Shown piece after piece: positions 1 through 9,470 of a DNA stretch of 64,000 bases. The stretch spans positions 1 through 64,000 of the forward strand of contig JAQJVL010002528.1 in NCBI GenBank assembly GCA_035578905.1. Reading direction: 5' to 3'. Origin of the DNA: Stictocephala bisonia (lineage: Eukaryota; Arthropoda; Insecta; Hemiptera; Membracidae). Made by a program: the position numbers and the translations under genes. Position 1 is the first letter of the stretch. Every line of letters begins with the position of its first letter. The notes beneath the pieces are model-generated. The model saw only the letters and a list, made by a program, of their open reading frames with translations. It was not told the DNA's origin and searched no databases.

Positions 1-608
1 GAGACTCGCCGGAGGACCCAGGATCCAGAGAAATAACTTTTTAAAGCTAGGGAGTTCATCAATACCTACTACCTTCAATACGGATCCCTCCCAAGGCTTG
101 ATTTCAGGAGTAGTGGTCTTCACCCAGTCCACACTGGACTGGTTCTTACAGACCACCACGACAGCACCCTTTGACAGGTACATGTCTCGGATTCTCGGCA
201 GCCAGTCCCTACCAAAGAGCCTGTCGGCAGCCAGTCCTTACCAAAGAGCCTGTCCACCTCCGAGCCCATGGCAAGCTGTATATTCTACAGCTGTGCCTCC
301 TAATCAATTTTTGTCAGAGGGAAACCATTACTAATAATGGCCACCTTCAGACCAACATCCGCCACTCTGGCATAGGAATCCTTCTGGCACTTCTCTACTT
401 TGTCACTTTTTGGAGTGGTTCCCTGGAGCCTAGGCTTTTTCGTAGTTTGACCCTGAGTCCCTTCTCCAGTTGGGGAGGCTTTTAAGCCTGGTTGGTCCGA
501 CAAATCGTCTCTACCACGCTTAGTGCCGGATTTCCGGGCCTCAGCAGGGTTCCCTGACATGCACTGTAGGTTGCCCCCAGCCCGTTGGTTCCCCGATGCC
601 TCTGGCAC
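1..608 (-). pseudogene. DUF4780-like retroelement protein remnant
   Basis: Read on the - strand, the frame from 608 starts MSGNPAEARKSGTKRGRDD, continues through a basic KKPR stretch and reaches VAIISNGFPLTKID before a stop near 300. After frame changes the text continues with SKGAVVVVCKNQSSVDW, then IKPWEGSVLKVVGIDELP, then LFLWILGPP at the window edge. This order (basic Ser/Pro-rich leader, a short hydrophobic strand followed by P.TK, then a W-containing PWEG..LKVVG segment ending in WxxGP) is what I know from DUF4780 proteins linked to insect retrotransposons. Their role is not settled; nucleic-acid binding is an inference. The copy is broken by a stop, frameshifts and a 29 bp duplication, and it leaves the window at the left. 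The family call rests on recognition only. Confidence 0.45.
195..252. repeat. 29 bp tandem duplication
   Basis: Two adjacent 29 bp copies (195-223 and 224-252), each beginning TCGGCAGCCAGTCC and ending AAAGAGCCTG, differ at one base. 29 is not a multiple of three, so the duplication also shifts the DUF4780-like frame. It looks like a replication slip in a dead element. Confidence 0.9.
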
Positions 609-639
609 CAGATCCCCAGCTTTTGCATTCCTCCTTCTT

Positions 640-1278
640 TTCTCTTATTACTTTTCCTTTCCATTTTCTCTCAAGTCCTCTTTACTATTTGTTCAATATG
701 TCCTTAAAAAATAACTATTTTCCTGATCGATGGAAATTGACAAAAGTGGTTCCGATCTTTAGGATAAAGGGTTCAAAATTTCAAATAAAGAACTATAGGC
801 CAGTTGCTATCTTATCCACACCAGCTAAAATATCCGAATCAATTTTATATAATAGATTTTTAGTCATGTTAGGAATTACATTTCCCTGACCAACATGGTT
901 TTTTTCTGGGTATATCAGTTGATACCAACCTCCTTAGTTTTACAAATTTTTGTACTTTTTGCTTGGATCGTGGTGGTCAGGTAGATGTTATTTATACAGA
1001 TTTTTCCAAGGCTTTTGATAGAGTTAACCATTTGCAACTTTTGAAAAAGTTAAAGCACTTTGGATTCTCGAACGATTTATTGCGGTTTTTTTGAATATTT
1101 TACCAAATACCTTCATAAATGAAGACAATTGGTAAAATATTCTGATTGTTTCTCAGACAAGTTCTTGGTGCAGTCTGGTGTTCCTCAGGGTTCCAATTTA
1201 GAGCCATTACTGTTTGTTTTATTTATAAATGACATTGTCCACTGTAGTAAAAATAGGAAAGTACTTCTTTATGTTGAA
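640..1278 (+). pseudogene. LINE reverse transcriptase, 5' part (split copy)
   Basis: Encodes the N-terminal half of a non-LTR retrotransposon reverse transcriptase. Visible blocks in order are NMSLKNNYFPDRWKLTKVVP, NYRPVAILSTPAKISESILY, DVIYTDFSKAFDRVNH (catalytic block A with its Asp) and VQSGVPQGSNLEPLLFVLFI (block B, SGVPQGS). These are standard for Jockey/CR1-like LINEs. Frameshifts and stops separate the blocks. The text breaks after LLYV at 1278, exactly where the YADD-type catalytic box should follow. That box, DDMKLF, reappears at 3652. The copy is therefore one LINE split by a later insertion of 2.37 kb. Confidence 0.85.
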
Positions 1279-1513
1279 TGTCAATACCACTGTACGTGTA
1301 TGGGAGGGTGGGTCAGTATCACTGTACGTGTATGGGCTGGCGGGTGGGTCAATATCACTGTACGTGTATGGGCGGGCGGGTGGGTCAATTACACTGTACG
1401 TGTATGGGCGGGCGGGTGGGTCAATAACACTACGTGTATGGGTGGGTCAATACCACTGTACGTGTATGGGTGGGTCAATACCACTGTACGTGTATTGGTG
1501 GGTGGGTTGGTCA
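1279..1513 (+). repeat. GTACGTGTATGGG minisatellite, left block
   Basis: About seven tandem units of 27-36 bp, each containing CACTGTACGTGTATGGG followed by one to three GGGT/GGCGGGT blocks and TCAAT. Length varies by gain or loss of GGGC/GGGT blocks. The same array continues at 2661 after a TTAA element. The open frames through it (repeated CTCMGG or WAGGWV peptides) only reflect the repeat. Confidence 0.95.
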
Positions 1514-2660
1514 TTAACCCTTTCGGTACCGGAGCAAACAAATTTTTCTATTTGAAAAATACCGTAGAGTTTAACCAAGGGACTACTGAAGAATACCGAG
1601 GCCTTTTTAGCCTAATTTACATTAATTTACATTTTTGCCTATAACTTCCTTACTTTTTTACATACACCTGTAATTTTTTTATATTATTAAATTTAAAAAA
1701 ATCTGCATCAATAAACATAATAACTTTACGTATAAGTTATTTATTTTTTTTATAAAAATGTTAAAATGTACTTACCAAAAAAATTTTTTCATTAATTTTT
1801 TCATTTTGACTTAAAAAAATCATGTTCAAAAAAATTACTAGTCCAAAAACCAGTAACTGCACTAACAACTATAGCTAACACTGAACACAAACACAAATTT
1901 TTGTAAAGTTTGGACTAAAATTAAGTTCTATTTACAGTAAACAAAAAAAATTAGCATTTGTGGTTCAGTAAGCAAAGTGCGTCGGTAAGCAAAGTTCACT
2001 ACTCTTAACTTGAAAAACTGAATAGCCTAGGTCGTTTCCTATCGGTAGTAATGTTTAGATTAACCAAACCTGATGTTGATGGTTGATCTGGATCATATGA
2101 AGGGTCCTTATCGGTATCGTCAACAACAGAACTGTCTTCACTATCGTCTGATAATAATCCATCACTTAGATCGTCTTCGTCCAACTAACTGTATTCTCAC
2201 TTACTGGTGATCTTGACCGTTTCAGTTTTTAGAAATTAGCAGTATAACATAATACACTAATAACTATAACCTAAAATGGTAAGCAGCTGTCGTAATAATA
2301 ATAATAATACAACAACAAACACTTGACTGACGCTACCACTGCCTGAACTGCGCATCGAGCAAAACAAACAGCTGACTTGTCAACACCTTCTAAATCAGAA
2401 GCCAAACAATGACAACAAAATGGAAATGTTAATAAATAGTTATATATTCGTAATCTTTGTTTATTAGTGATTAATTTCGTATAAAATATGATTCGTATAG
2501 TTTTAAAATAAAAATTACAATAACAAAGTTCCAAGCGTCCTGTTATACGGACGTTAGTATTTCTCGATCGCCCAGCCCACGTCCTGATATACGGACGTTA
2601 GTATTTCTCGACTGCCCGGCTCACGTCCGGATATCAGGACGTTAGTACGGAAAGGGTTAA
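1514..2660 (-). mobile_element. piggyBac-like TTAA element inside the minisatellite
   Basis: TTAA target duplications at 1514-1517 and 2657-2660 flank an 1,139 bp body. Its ends are inverted: CCCTTTCGGTAC on the left and GTACGGAAAGGG on the right. The right end holds three related units (around 2535, 2588 and 2633) built on GGACGTTAGTA and CACGTCC. The flanks join to a regular minisatellite unit when one TTAA and the body are removed, so this is a clean insertion. TTAA duplication and CCC..GGG ends are diagnostic of the piggyBac superfamily. It carries only a transposase N-terminal remnant, so it is non-autonomous. Confidence 0.85.
2041..2189 (-). pseudogene. piggyBac-type transposase N-terminal remnant
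   Basis: On the - strand an open stretch reads LDEDDLSDGLLSDDSEDSS, then DDTDKDPSYDPDQPSTSG, then LVNLN. A very acidic Ser/Asp leader followed by a Pro/Ser/Thr stretch is typical of the N-terminus of piggyBac transposases, and the location inside a TTAA element supports the call. The DDD catalytic domain and the cysteine-rich C-terminus are absent, and a stop codon lies just upstream in frame. The transposase would have read from the right end towards the left. Confidence 0.55.
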
Positions 2661-3113
2661 CACTGTACGTGTATGGGTGGGTCAATACCACTGTACGTGT
2701 ATGGGTGGGTGGGTGGGTCATTAACACTGTACGTGTATGGGTGGGTCATTACCACAGTACTGTATTGGTGGGCGGGTGGGTCATTACCATACCACTGCAC
2801 GTGTATGGGTGGGCAGGTGGGTCATCACCACTGTACGTGTATGGGTGAACGGGTGGGTCATCACCACTGTACGTGTACGGGTGGGCGGGTGTGTCATCAC
2901 CACTGTACGTGTATGTATTTGTTAATAACTTGATAACCATTACCACTATAACAGTACCACTGAACGTATATGAGCGGGTGGGTGGGTCAGTGCCAATGTA
3001 CATGTATGGGTGGGCGGGTCAGTGCCACTGAACGTATATGGGTGGGCGGGTGGGTTAGTGCCAATGTACGTGTATGGGCGGGCGGGTGGGTCAGTGCCAC
3101 TGAAAGTGTATGG
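2661..3113 (+). repeat. GTACGTGTATGGG minisatellite, right block
   Basis: Continuation of the array at 1279-1513. Roughly a dozen units of CCACTGTACGTGTATGGGTG type, interrupted near 2910-2945 by AT-rich sequence, after which units change to GTGCCACTGAACGTATATGG. The unit TCATTAACACTGTACG at 2720 is the same sequence as the site occupied by the TTAA element, which identifies the empty site. Confidence 0.95.
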
Positions 3114-3651
3114 CCAGAAATGCTTTTCTTTCAATGCTCCTAGAATTTTTAATTTACTACCCGTGGAAATAAAACATTCTACTTCTAGGACAAAATTTAA
3201 AAAAATGGTTAAGAAATGGCTTGTGTCTTGCCACAATATTGAAAACATATTGGCTTAGTTTGCGTATAATTAATTTGTTTATTAAATCTACTTTCCTAAT
3301 TCATAGTGGTAACAAATATTTCATTTACTAAATTTACTAAAATTCTAATATTGCTTGAAAAATGTAGAACAAATGTTGTATGTATTTTTTGTCTTATTAA
3401 TATTGAATCTGAATTTCAGTCAGCTCGCTACCTTTAGTTTTAGTTTATTTAAGTAATAGCAACCCCAAAACAGTTTTTACTCTGGGGTGCTTATTTATTT
3501 TACCAAAAGTTGTAATTTCCATGTAGATGTTTGTTTATTTGTTGATAGATAAGAAATTGTATAAACAATCAAATTATACTTTTCAGTTGTATTTGAACAA
3601 TTTGTATATGTACAAAGAAATGGTAAAATAAATTATTTTTTGATTTGATTT
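3114..3651 (+). mobile_element. LINE 3' end (ORF2 C-terminus and tail)
   Basis: A short + strand frame ending at 3258 (FSFNAPRIFNLLPVEIKHST, then KMVKKWL, then NILA stop) matches the extreme C-terminus of LINE ORF2 proteins (an N-x-LP block followed by F+x.+..WL). It is followed by about 390 bp of AT-rich 3' UTR and a short (TTTGA)n tail at 3635-3652. It abuts the minisatellite directly, so array and LINE tail appear to form one inserted unit. The junctions with the host LINE share TTGA. Confidence 0.6.
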
Positions 3652-4643
3652 GATGATATGAAATTATTTTGTGAAATAACTTCTGTCAAGGATTGTAAAC
3701 AACTTCAAAATGACTTGGATCGTTTGGTAGAATGGATTCGTAGTGGCTTACAGTTTAATGTTGACAAATGTGTAGTAGTGTGCTATACTAGGCGCATCCA
3801 GAGATCTATTGAATTTTAGTATTTTATTGGCAACACTATGTTATCAAATAAAAGATCTAAGAGTGAATTTTAACACAAAGTTTTATTTTTCTCAGCATAT
3901 AATTGAGAAATGCAAAGCTGCCTAGTGCTTATAGAACTCTTGGATTTATCTGTAGGTCTAGTAACTTTATTAGGAATTCCAACACTTTTAATTTATTATA
4001 TTTCTCTTAAGTTAGGTCCAAACTAGAGTATGGTTTCACTGTGTGGTGTCCCCATCAGAATTACCTTTCTTATATAATTGAACAAATTCAAGTTAAATTT
4101 TTGAGATTTGTATACTTTAAAGAGTTTGGTGTTTATTATTTTTTAATTCCATATGCTCAACTGATGCCATTGTTTAACATGGATAGCCTTCATAAGCGAA
4201 GGGACATAAGCTTGTGTTTTTACTTAAACTGATTGGTAGACGTGTTGATTGTGAGGAGCTGTTGGCTGGTCTTGATTTACTTGTCCTTCACCCCTCGTCC
4301 AGGGTCCGTGCGTTTTTCAGTCTGCGTTGTGCCCGCACCGGTGATTGTGATGATGCAGCTGACTAACGCTCTTCCTGATAATTTTGATTTGTTCTCGTTG
4401 ACCTTATCTTCATTTCATGCCAGAATTGGGGAATATTTTTAATAGTTTTGATGCTTAATATTGGTATTGCTTTAATATATTTACTTATTTAATTATGTTT
4501 TTGTTTTTTCTGATTGTTTGATATTTTTGTGTATTTTGTGATATTTATTGTAATTATATACGAGCCATAGCATGTGTGTAGTGCTGCGATATTATTGGAA
4601 TTGTATTCTGTTTTGTAGCATCTAATAAATAAATAAAATTATT
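3652..4643 (+). pseudogene. LINE reverse transcriptase, 3' part (split copy)
   Basis: Resumes the LINE of 640-1278 at its catalytic box, read as DDMKLFCEITSVKDCKQLQ, then WIRSGLQFNVDKCVVVCYTR. Further fragments include FYFSQHIIEKCKAA and, near the end, LIGRRVDCEELLAGLDLL and FHARIGEYF before a stop at 4440. An AATAAATAAATAAA tail closes the element near 4640. Stops and frameshifts are frequent. The second half matches the order of a Jockey-like ORF2 and resembles the C-terminus of the LINE at 6990. Confidence 0.8.
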
Positions 4644-5727
4644 TAATCAAATTAGTGCAATATAATTAATACCATTCGAAGAAGAATTTCACTATCTATA
4701 CATATCAAAAGGTTTTATATTTGTATCCTCAATAATAAACAAATGGCAAGCCAGATACCAACGCAAAACACAAGTGCCGAGTCACCAAGTCTGGCCGTCG
4801 GGCAGCGCAGCGCATTTGAAGAAGGATGCAGCTAGGACTATTTGGTGGAAATGGTTCTACTATTGATGAATGGGAAAAACTGATTCTCTTTCCAATGGTA
4901 TAAATCGCCAACCCTCACTGGGATCATGACATGAGAATGAACATTTTACAATTTAATAGCAGTTATTTAATGATTTTACGGAAGAAGAAAGAACGCTGAG
5001 TCGATTTGTGTAGTTGTGAGGTAATTCGCGTTTTGGGTTGGTAAAGGTGGAGTTATGTAGTTGGCAAACTAATAATTGCAATTGCACTTCCGTCTTCACT
5101 GCACATGCCCTACACCATCTTGGCCACTGTAACAGGTTACTGTGCTTTTGTTCTCAGCCCCTTGTTTGTCAACAAACCAATGAAAGAAAAATATCTTCAT
5201 AATAGGGATGAACGAGTGGTTCATTCTGTACTATTATTTAGACTAACTAAAGTATTATTGGGTATTTATTAGCTCTGAAATAATGAACAATTTTTGCATA
5301 AAGAAGTTTACTTGGAATAGTTATATTTATTTCACTTACACACTTATTTCAAAATAAGACCTAAAATTTAATATCTTATAATTACTTACTTGGAAAGATC
5401 TGTTTTACACTAATATAAGTAATAAAAAACTAACAATTTTACTTATACGTTTTAAATGGTACATTTTTTCTATGAATTTTTTCAAAAGTAAGCCCATCAG
5501 GTTATAAATTTATTAAAAAATGTAATTCTCGTTATTTTTCCTAATCCAATAACACTTCTTATCTTCAATAAAATGCACTTTTAGGATATATATATATATT
5601 ACAAATTAATACATTGCAACATTTGTACTTAAATTGTATGTTATTTGGCAAATTTTTCAATTTTATTTTTGCGCAAAACAATGTTTTTGACACTTAAAAT
5701 ATTTACTCATATTTCACAATACAAAAC
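4644..5727. other. Non-coding, probably TBPH intron
   Basis: No recognisable gene. AT-rich, with a more GC-balanced patch at 4780-5180 that holds no conserved frame. Because the next recognisable exon (6703) starts inside RRM1, this stretch most likely belongs to the upstream intron of TBPH. Confidence 0.5.
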
Positions 5728-6226
5728 TACAGTAGAACCTCTTTAATCCGGCACGTTTGGGACTTGACTCTTTCCGGATTAAAAAAATTCCGGTCTATGG
5801 AGGTTATTTATAAAAATACAGGAGGTGTATAAAAAATAACATAATTTGCTCAACAAAATGTTACTGTATTTATATATTATTTAAACATAGGTTATTTAAA
5901 CAATATAAATCAATATATAAGTACAGGAGAAATATTAAAATGCATTTTTAGGTACAGTACATGATGAAATAAATTAAAATACATTATAAATACAGCACAG
6001 TAATGTACTATAGTATTCGTGGTTTTTAGCAACAGCACTGGTAGATGGTTGGAAAAAGATCTAATATCTACTTGCTTCTTACAACTATTTTTTATTAGCT
6101 GTCGAGTTGCTCACTTTACAATGTTCATTGTGAAGGCAATTCTGTAATTTGTTGTCTATTGCCGTTGATGCCGGATTATAGACAATTCCGGACTATAGAA
6201 TGCTGGATTAAGGAGGTTTTACTGTA
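5728..6226. mobile_element. Tigger/pogo-like MITE
   Basis: A 495 bp element (5730-6224) flanked by TA on both sides. The ends are inverted: CAGTAGAACCTCTTTAATCC on the left and GGATTAAGGAGGTTTTACTG on the right. TA duplication and CAGT-AATCCGG termini are typical of Tigger/pogo elements. It has no transposase frame. A related but longer copy with a transposase starts near 14095. Confidence 0.85.
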
Positions 6227-6702
6227 TTATGTATTCTATATTAAATATAATTCCCTATAAAACTCATATTCTTTTATAATTTTATTGCTTTTACTTGTAT
6301 GTTAAAAGTACAGTATATAAAACTTTAGTACTACTAAGTCTTCCACTTTTTTTACTAATCAAACTATTCCTAACAAGACATTTAATTAAGCTTCTATATC
6401 TGCATTATGGAAGCTATGGTACAGCTTCTATAAAAGACGTACCATAAAAATTTAACAGTTAATTATAAACTTAAATGAACAATTCAATAAAACTTGAAAG
6501 AACAAAATATCAATGCCACTGAACAACAATTAATATAAAAGCCTTGTAGCTTTGAGAATGTCTATTACAAACTTATATTTCTATATAAATTTCATAATTT
6601 TCTGACTGTCATACTAAGTTAAATTATATTTAACTTCATATTATTACAGTTTATTCTTAAGAAAGTGAACTTTACCAACTAATTTTGTTTTGATGTTTTT
6701 AG

Positions 6703-6843
6703 GTAAAGAAAGACCCAAAAACAGGGCAGTCCAAGGGATTTGGTTTCATTAGGTTTGCTAGTCATGAAGCCCAGATAAGAGTAATGGCTCAGAGACATAT
6801 GATAGATGGTCGATGGTGTGATGTTAAAGTACCCAACTCTAAG
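6703..6843 (+). CDS. TBPH: TDP-43 orthologue, exon with end of RRM1
   Basis: A 47-codon internal exon with both borders in phase 0: acceptor TTTTTAG before 6703 and donor AAG/GTGTGT after 6843. It encodes [10 protein letters not shown], then KGFGFIRF (the RNP-1 motif of RRM1, residues 11-18), then [17 protein letters not shown]. This matches TDP-43 (TARDBP; TBPH in insects), whose human gene also has an exon starting VKKD. TDP-43 is a nuclear RNA-binding protein that binds UG-rich RNA and controls splicing and 3' end choice. RNP-1 supplies the aromatic residues that stack on RNA, and both Phe positions are intact. Exons for the N-terminal domain and the start of RRM1 were not found in 1-6700 and must lie to the left. 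Confidence 0.95.
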
Positions 6844-6989
6844 GTGTGTATCATTTATACTATCTCATTTGTTTTTATGTAGGTCGATATTTGAAATGTT
6901 GAAGATAAGTGCCAATCTTAACATTACTTGAAAGGAAATGTCAATGGTAGTATTGTATAGAGATGTTATATCCTTGTGATGTACAGATG

Positions 6990-7631
6990 AGTTACAGTAA
7001 CATGCATTACTGTAACTATTCTGTACACCACAAGAGTTACTTCAGGGATTTTCGCATGCATCAGGCATTGGTCGTGCTTTTTAAAACACTTGTACGTCCC
7101 ATTCTGGAGCACCGTTACGTTTTATGGACTCCCTACCAACTAGGTCACATTGAAGTACTTTCTAATACTCAAGATCGTTTCATAAGGATGCTGGGATGCA
7201 GGTTGGGGTTTGCATATAGAGATACCCCTATTGAAAATATACAACAGCACTTTGAAATTCAACCTCTTCATCTAAGACGTAAACTTGCAGACATGCTGTT
7301 TTTGTACAAGCTGGTGAATGGAATCTTGGATTGCCCCGGGTTACTTGGAGGCATTGATTTTGCGATCCCAAGAGGGACTCGATCCTCGGCCATCTTCCAG
7401 CGTAGGTTCCATCCCACATCGCATGCCTACAACAGTGGAGTGTCTAGACTAATGAAGGTTGCTTATGAGATTGCAAATAGTGTTGATTTATTCGGCACAT
7501 CTGAAGAAACTTTTAGAAGACAGGTTATGAATGTTTTATTTGCTTAATTTATTGTATGATCAACACTGTTGTTATTTATTATATGGTTGTTATCTTTTGA
7601 ATGTTGAATACTATTGTTATTCTATCTTGTT

Positions 7632-7634
<3 letters not shown>
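6990..7634 (+). pseudogene. 5'-truncated LINE, ORF2 C-terminus
   Basis: An open frame to the stop at 7547 encodes the C-terminal part of a Jockey/CR1-type ORF2: LVRPILEHRYVLWTPYQLGH, then EVLSNTQDRFIRMLG, then FEIQPLHLRRKLADMLFLYK, then a terminal FRRQVMNVL. The order R-P-(I)LEY..VW.P, .IE..Q.RF, L..LE.RR is the standard end of these proteins. The reverse transcriptase core is missing, as expected for 5' truncation on insertion. The 3' UTR ends in a (TA)n tract. The well-kept frame suggests a younger insertion than the others in this intron. Confidence 0.85.

Positions 7635-7672
<38 letters not shown>
7635..7672. repeat. (TA)n microsatellite
   Basis: About 19 uninterrupted TA dinucleotides at the end of the LINE at 6990-7634; it probably grew from the LINE 3' tail. 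Confidence 0.95.
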
Positions 7673-7677
<5 letters not shown>

Positions 7678-7687
7678 AACACCATGT

Positions 7688-7815
7688 AACGTAAGTACCA
7701 CGCAACGTGTATGGGTGGGCGGGTGGGTCGGTACCACCTAACGTATATTTGTGGGCGGGTGGGTCAATATATAACGTGACGTGTATTTCAGTACAACCTA
7801 ACGTGTGTGTGGATG
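7688..7815 (+). repeat. GTGTATGGG minisatellite, intronic patch
   Basis: Three to four decayed units of the 1279/2661 family: CAACGTGTATGGGTGGGCGG, then CTAACGTATATTTGTGGGCG, then CGTGACGTGTATTTC. It again sits next to a LINE 3' end. Confidence 0.75.
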
Positions 7816-7859
7816 AAATTGGAAGTAGAATAAAAGAGAAAATAGAAAATAAAATTTGA

Positions 7860-8690
7860 GATAGTAAACAAACTACACCTAAAAAAATACGATAAAGAAC
7901 AAAAGAAGTATGTATCCCTCCATTACAAGACCGTTTACATAAAGAGTTGGTAATAGATTTAAGAAATTCAATTTATCAGTAGCTTTTAAGACTTGTAATA
8001 CTATGTCCAACATTTTACACCCGAATATTGAAAATGAAGATAAATTCAATAATTCAGGAATATGTAGGATTAACTGTAATGATTGTAATATGTTTTAAAT
8101 TGGTCAGACTTTATTTTAGCAAAAGATATAAAAACCATGTCTCTGCTTTTAAAAACAAGAAACCTGAAAGATCTAATGTAGCTTTTGAATTTTACCCACA
8201 GTAATAAAATAGATGAAAATGTAGATATACTAAAAGTTTGCAAGAAGGGGCGTATTATGAATGCTTGGGAAGAGATTTATTTTCAAAGAAAAATGTAAGG
8301 ATTGTGATAAATTAATGAATGAACAGGTTAATTTTTATTCCGGAAATAGTTTTTAATAATATATTTTCAACGACTAAAAGAACAGAAGTAACAGCCAATA
8401 GGAATTAACCAATAATACCATAGCAGCCACCATTTTGACGATTCCAGCCAATGGGGTCACGTGATCATAGGCCTTTAAATTGAGTTGTTGAACACCATTT
8501 TCCATTCTTTTGTGAATACCTCTGGTCTGAGGAAGGTGAGCGTGATCCACCAAAATCGATCACCATAATATTTGTGCATTTTTTACTTGTATTGTAATAT
8601 ATTTGTACATTTTATGCTTATATTGTAATACATTTTGTGTTGTGTGACAATTTACTTGTACTGTATATGCTTTTTGTCATACTAGTGCAT
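7860..8690 (+). mobile_element. Penelope-like element remnant with GIY-YIG domain
   Basis: Frames with stops read FKTCNTMSNILHP, then GICRINCNDCNMF-stop-IGQT (the Tyr of Y-I-G is replaced by a stop), then RYKNHVSAFKNKKPERSNVA and KVCKKGRIMNAWEEIYFQRK. Zinc-binding Cys residues followed by YIGQT and a KRY..H helix are the GIY-YIG endonuclease that sits at the C-terminus of Penelope-like reverse transcriptases. The reverse transcriptase itself is missing. A 3' terminal region with a hammerhead-like core follows at 8527-8560. Confidence 0.7.
8527..8560 (+). other. Hammerhead-like core in Penelope 3' region
   Basis: CTGAGGA is followed by a stem (GGTG, loop AGCGTGATC, CACC) and then AAAATC. The arrangement CTGANGA, stem II, AAA is that of a hammerhead ribozyme with two changed core positions (canonical CTGATGA..GAAA). 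Penelope-like elements are known to carry such ribozymes in their terminal repeats. It is probably inactive. Confidence 0.4.
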
Positions 8691-9470
8691 TCAATTCTCC
8701 AAACGCATCTCCGAAAATTGGCTCAGTCTTTGTAGCCCACCCCACGATCTATTAGTACATATTGATGGTACTGACCTCTCTTTGAGTCAATTGACTACAC
8801 TCTCAGCCTCTTTTGCTATCTTAGTAAAGCCTGTGATGTTGCAGAAACTTGCTGGATATAGTGTTAGAGGGTTTCTTCTAAACTGGTTTTGGTCCTAATT
8901 GCTTGGCACTGTTCAATATGTCTACGTTTCAAGCTTCAGTGAAACTATACATCTAAATTTTCTACTGCTTCGGGGCTCCGTCCTGGGGCCTTGGTTTTTT
9001 ATTCTCTATATAAATGTTCTTTCTAAATATGTTAACTCTGGTGTACATAATTTATCTCTCTGTGGTTCTTCATTTGCTGATGATACATTTGTCATTTTTA
9101 ATAATACCTCCTCTCAATTATCAATGGTTTTCATCAAATAAACTGTACCTCAATGTAGCCAAAACCAATATTACTGAATTCCATCCTCAACTACCCATAA
9201 TACTTTAAACATATTTTGATTAGGGACACTATTGTGGATAACACTGTTAACCAAATTGCTTGAATCTATCTTTTTTTTAATTTATCATGGGTCACTCATA
9301 TTAGGGAGCTAGCTGAACTCTGCTATATTTATCCAGAGGTGTTTGTCTTTATTCGCCTCTATTAAGGTCCTCAAATTCGCATTTTATGGCCTGACTTAGA
9401 TTGAGATATGGCTTACTACTTTAATCAATTATGCTCCAGAATATGGTGAAGGATTGTCTGGGATCTGGAC
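8690..9470 (+). pseudogene. LINE reverse transcriptase fragment
   Basis: Broken + strand frames read LRGSVLGPWFFILYINVLSK (block B, normally PQGSVLGP), then SSFADDTFVIFNN (the catalytic ADD box), then LNLSWVTHIRELAELCYIYP and a later IRILWPDLD. This is the middle of a Jockey-like ORF2. Both catalytic Asp residues are present, but stops and frameshifts make it inactive. It lies in the sense strand of the TBPH intron. Confidence 0.75.

Noticed and set aside
1229..2933. Open frames with repeated YGWAGG or CTCMGG peptides as a possible repeat protein
   Set aside because: All frames through the minisatellite give such peptides. Unit lengths vary by non-multiples of three and the array is split by a TTAA element.
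1279..3113. Possible CRISPR-like array
   Set aside because: Units are contiguous and degenerate with no unique spacers, and this is animal DNA.
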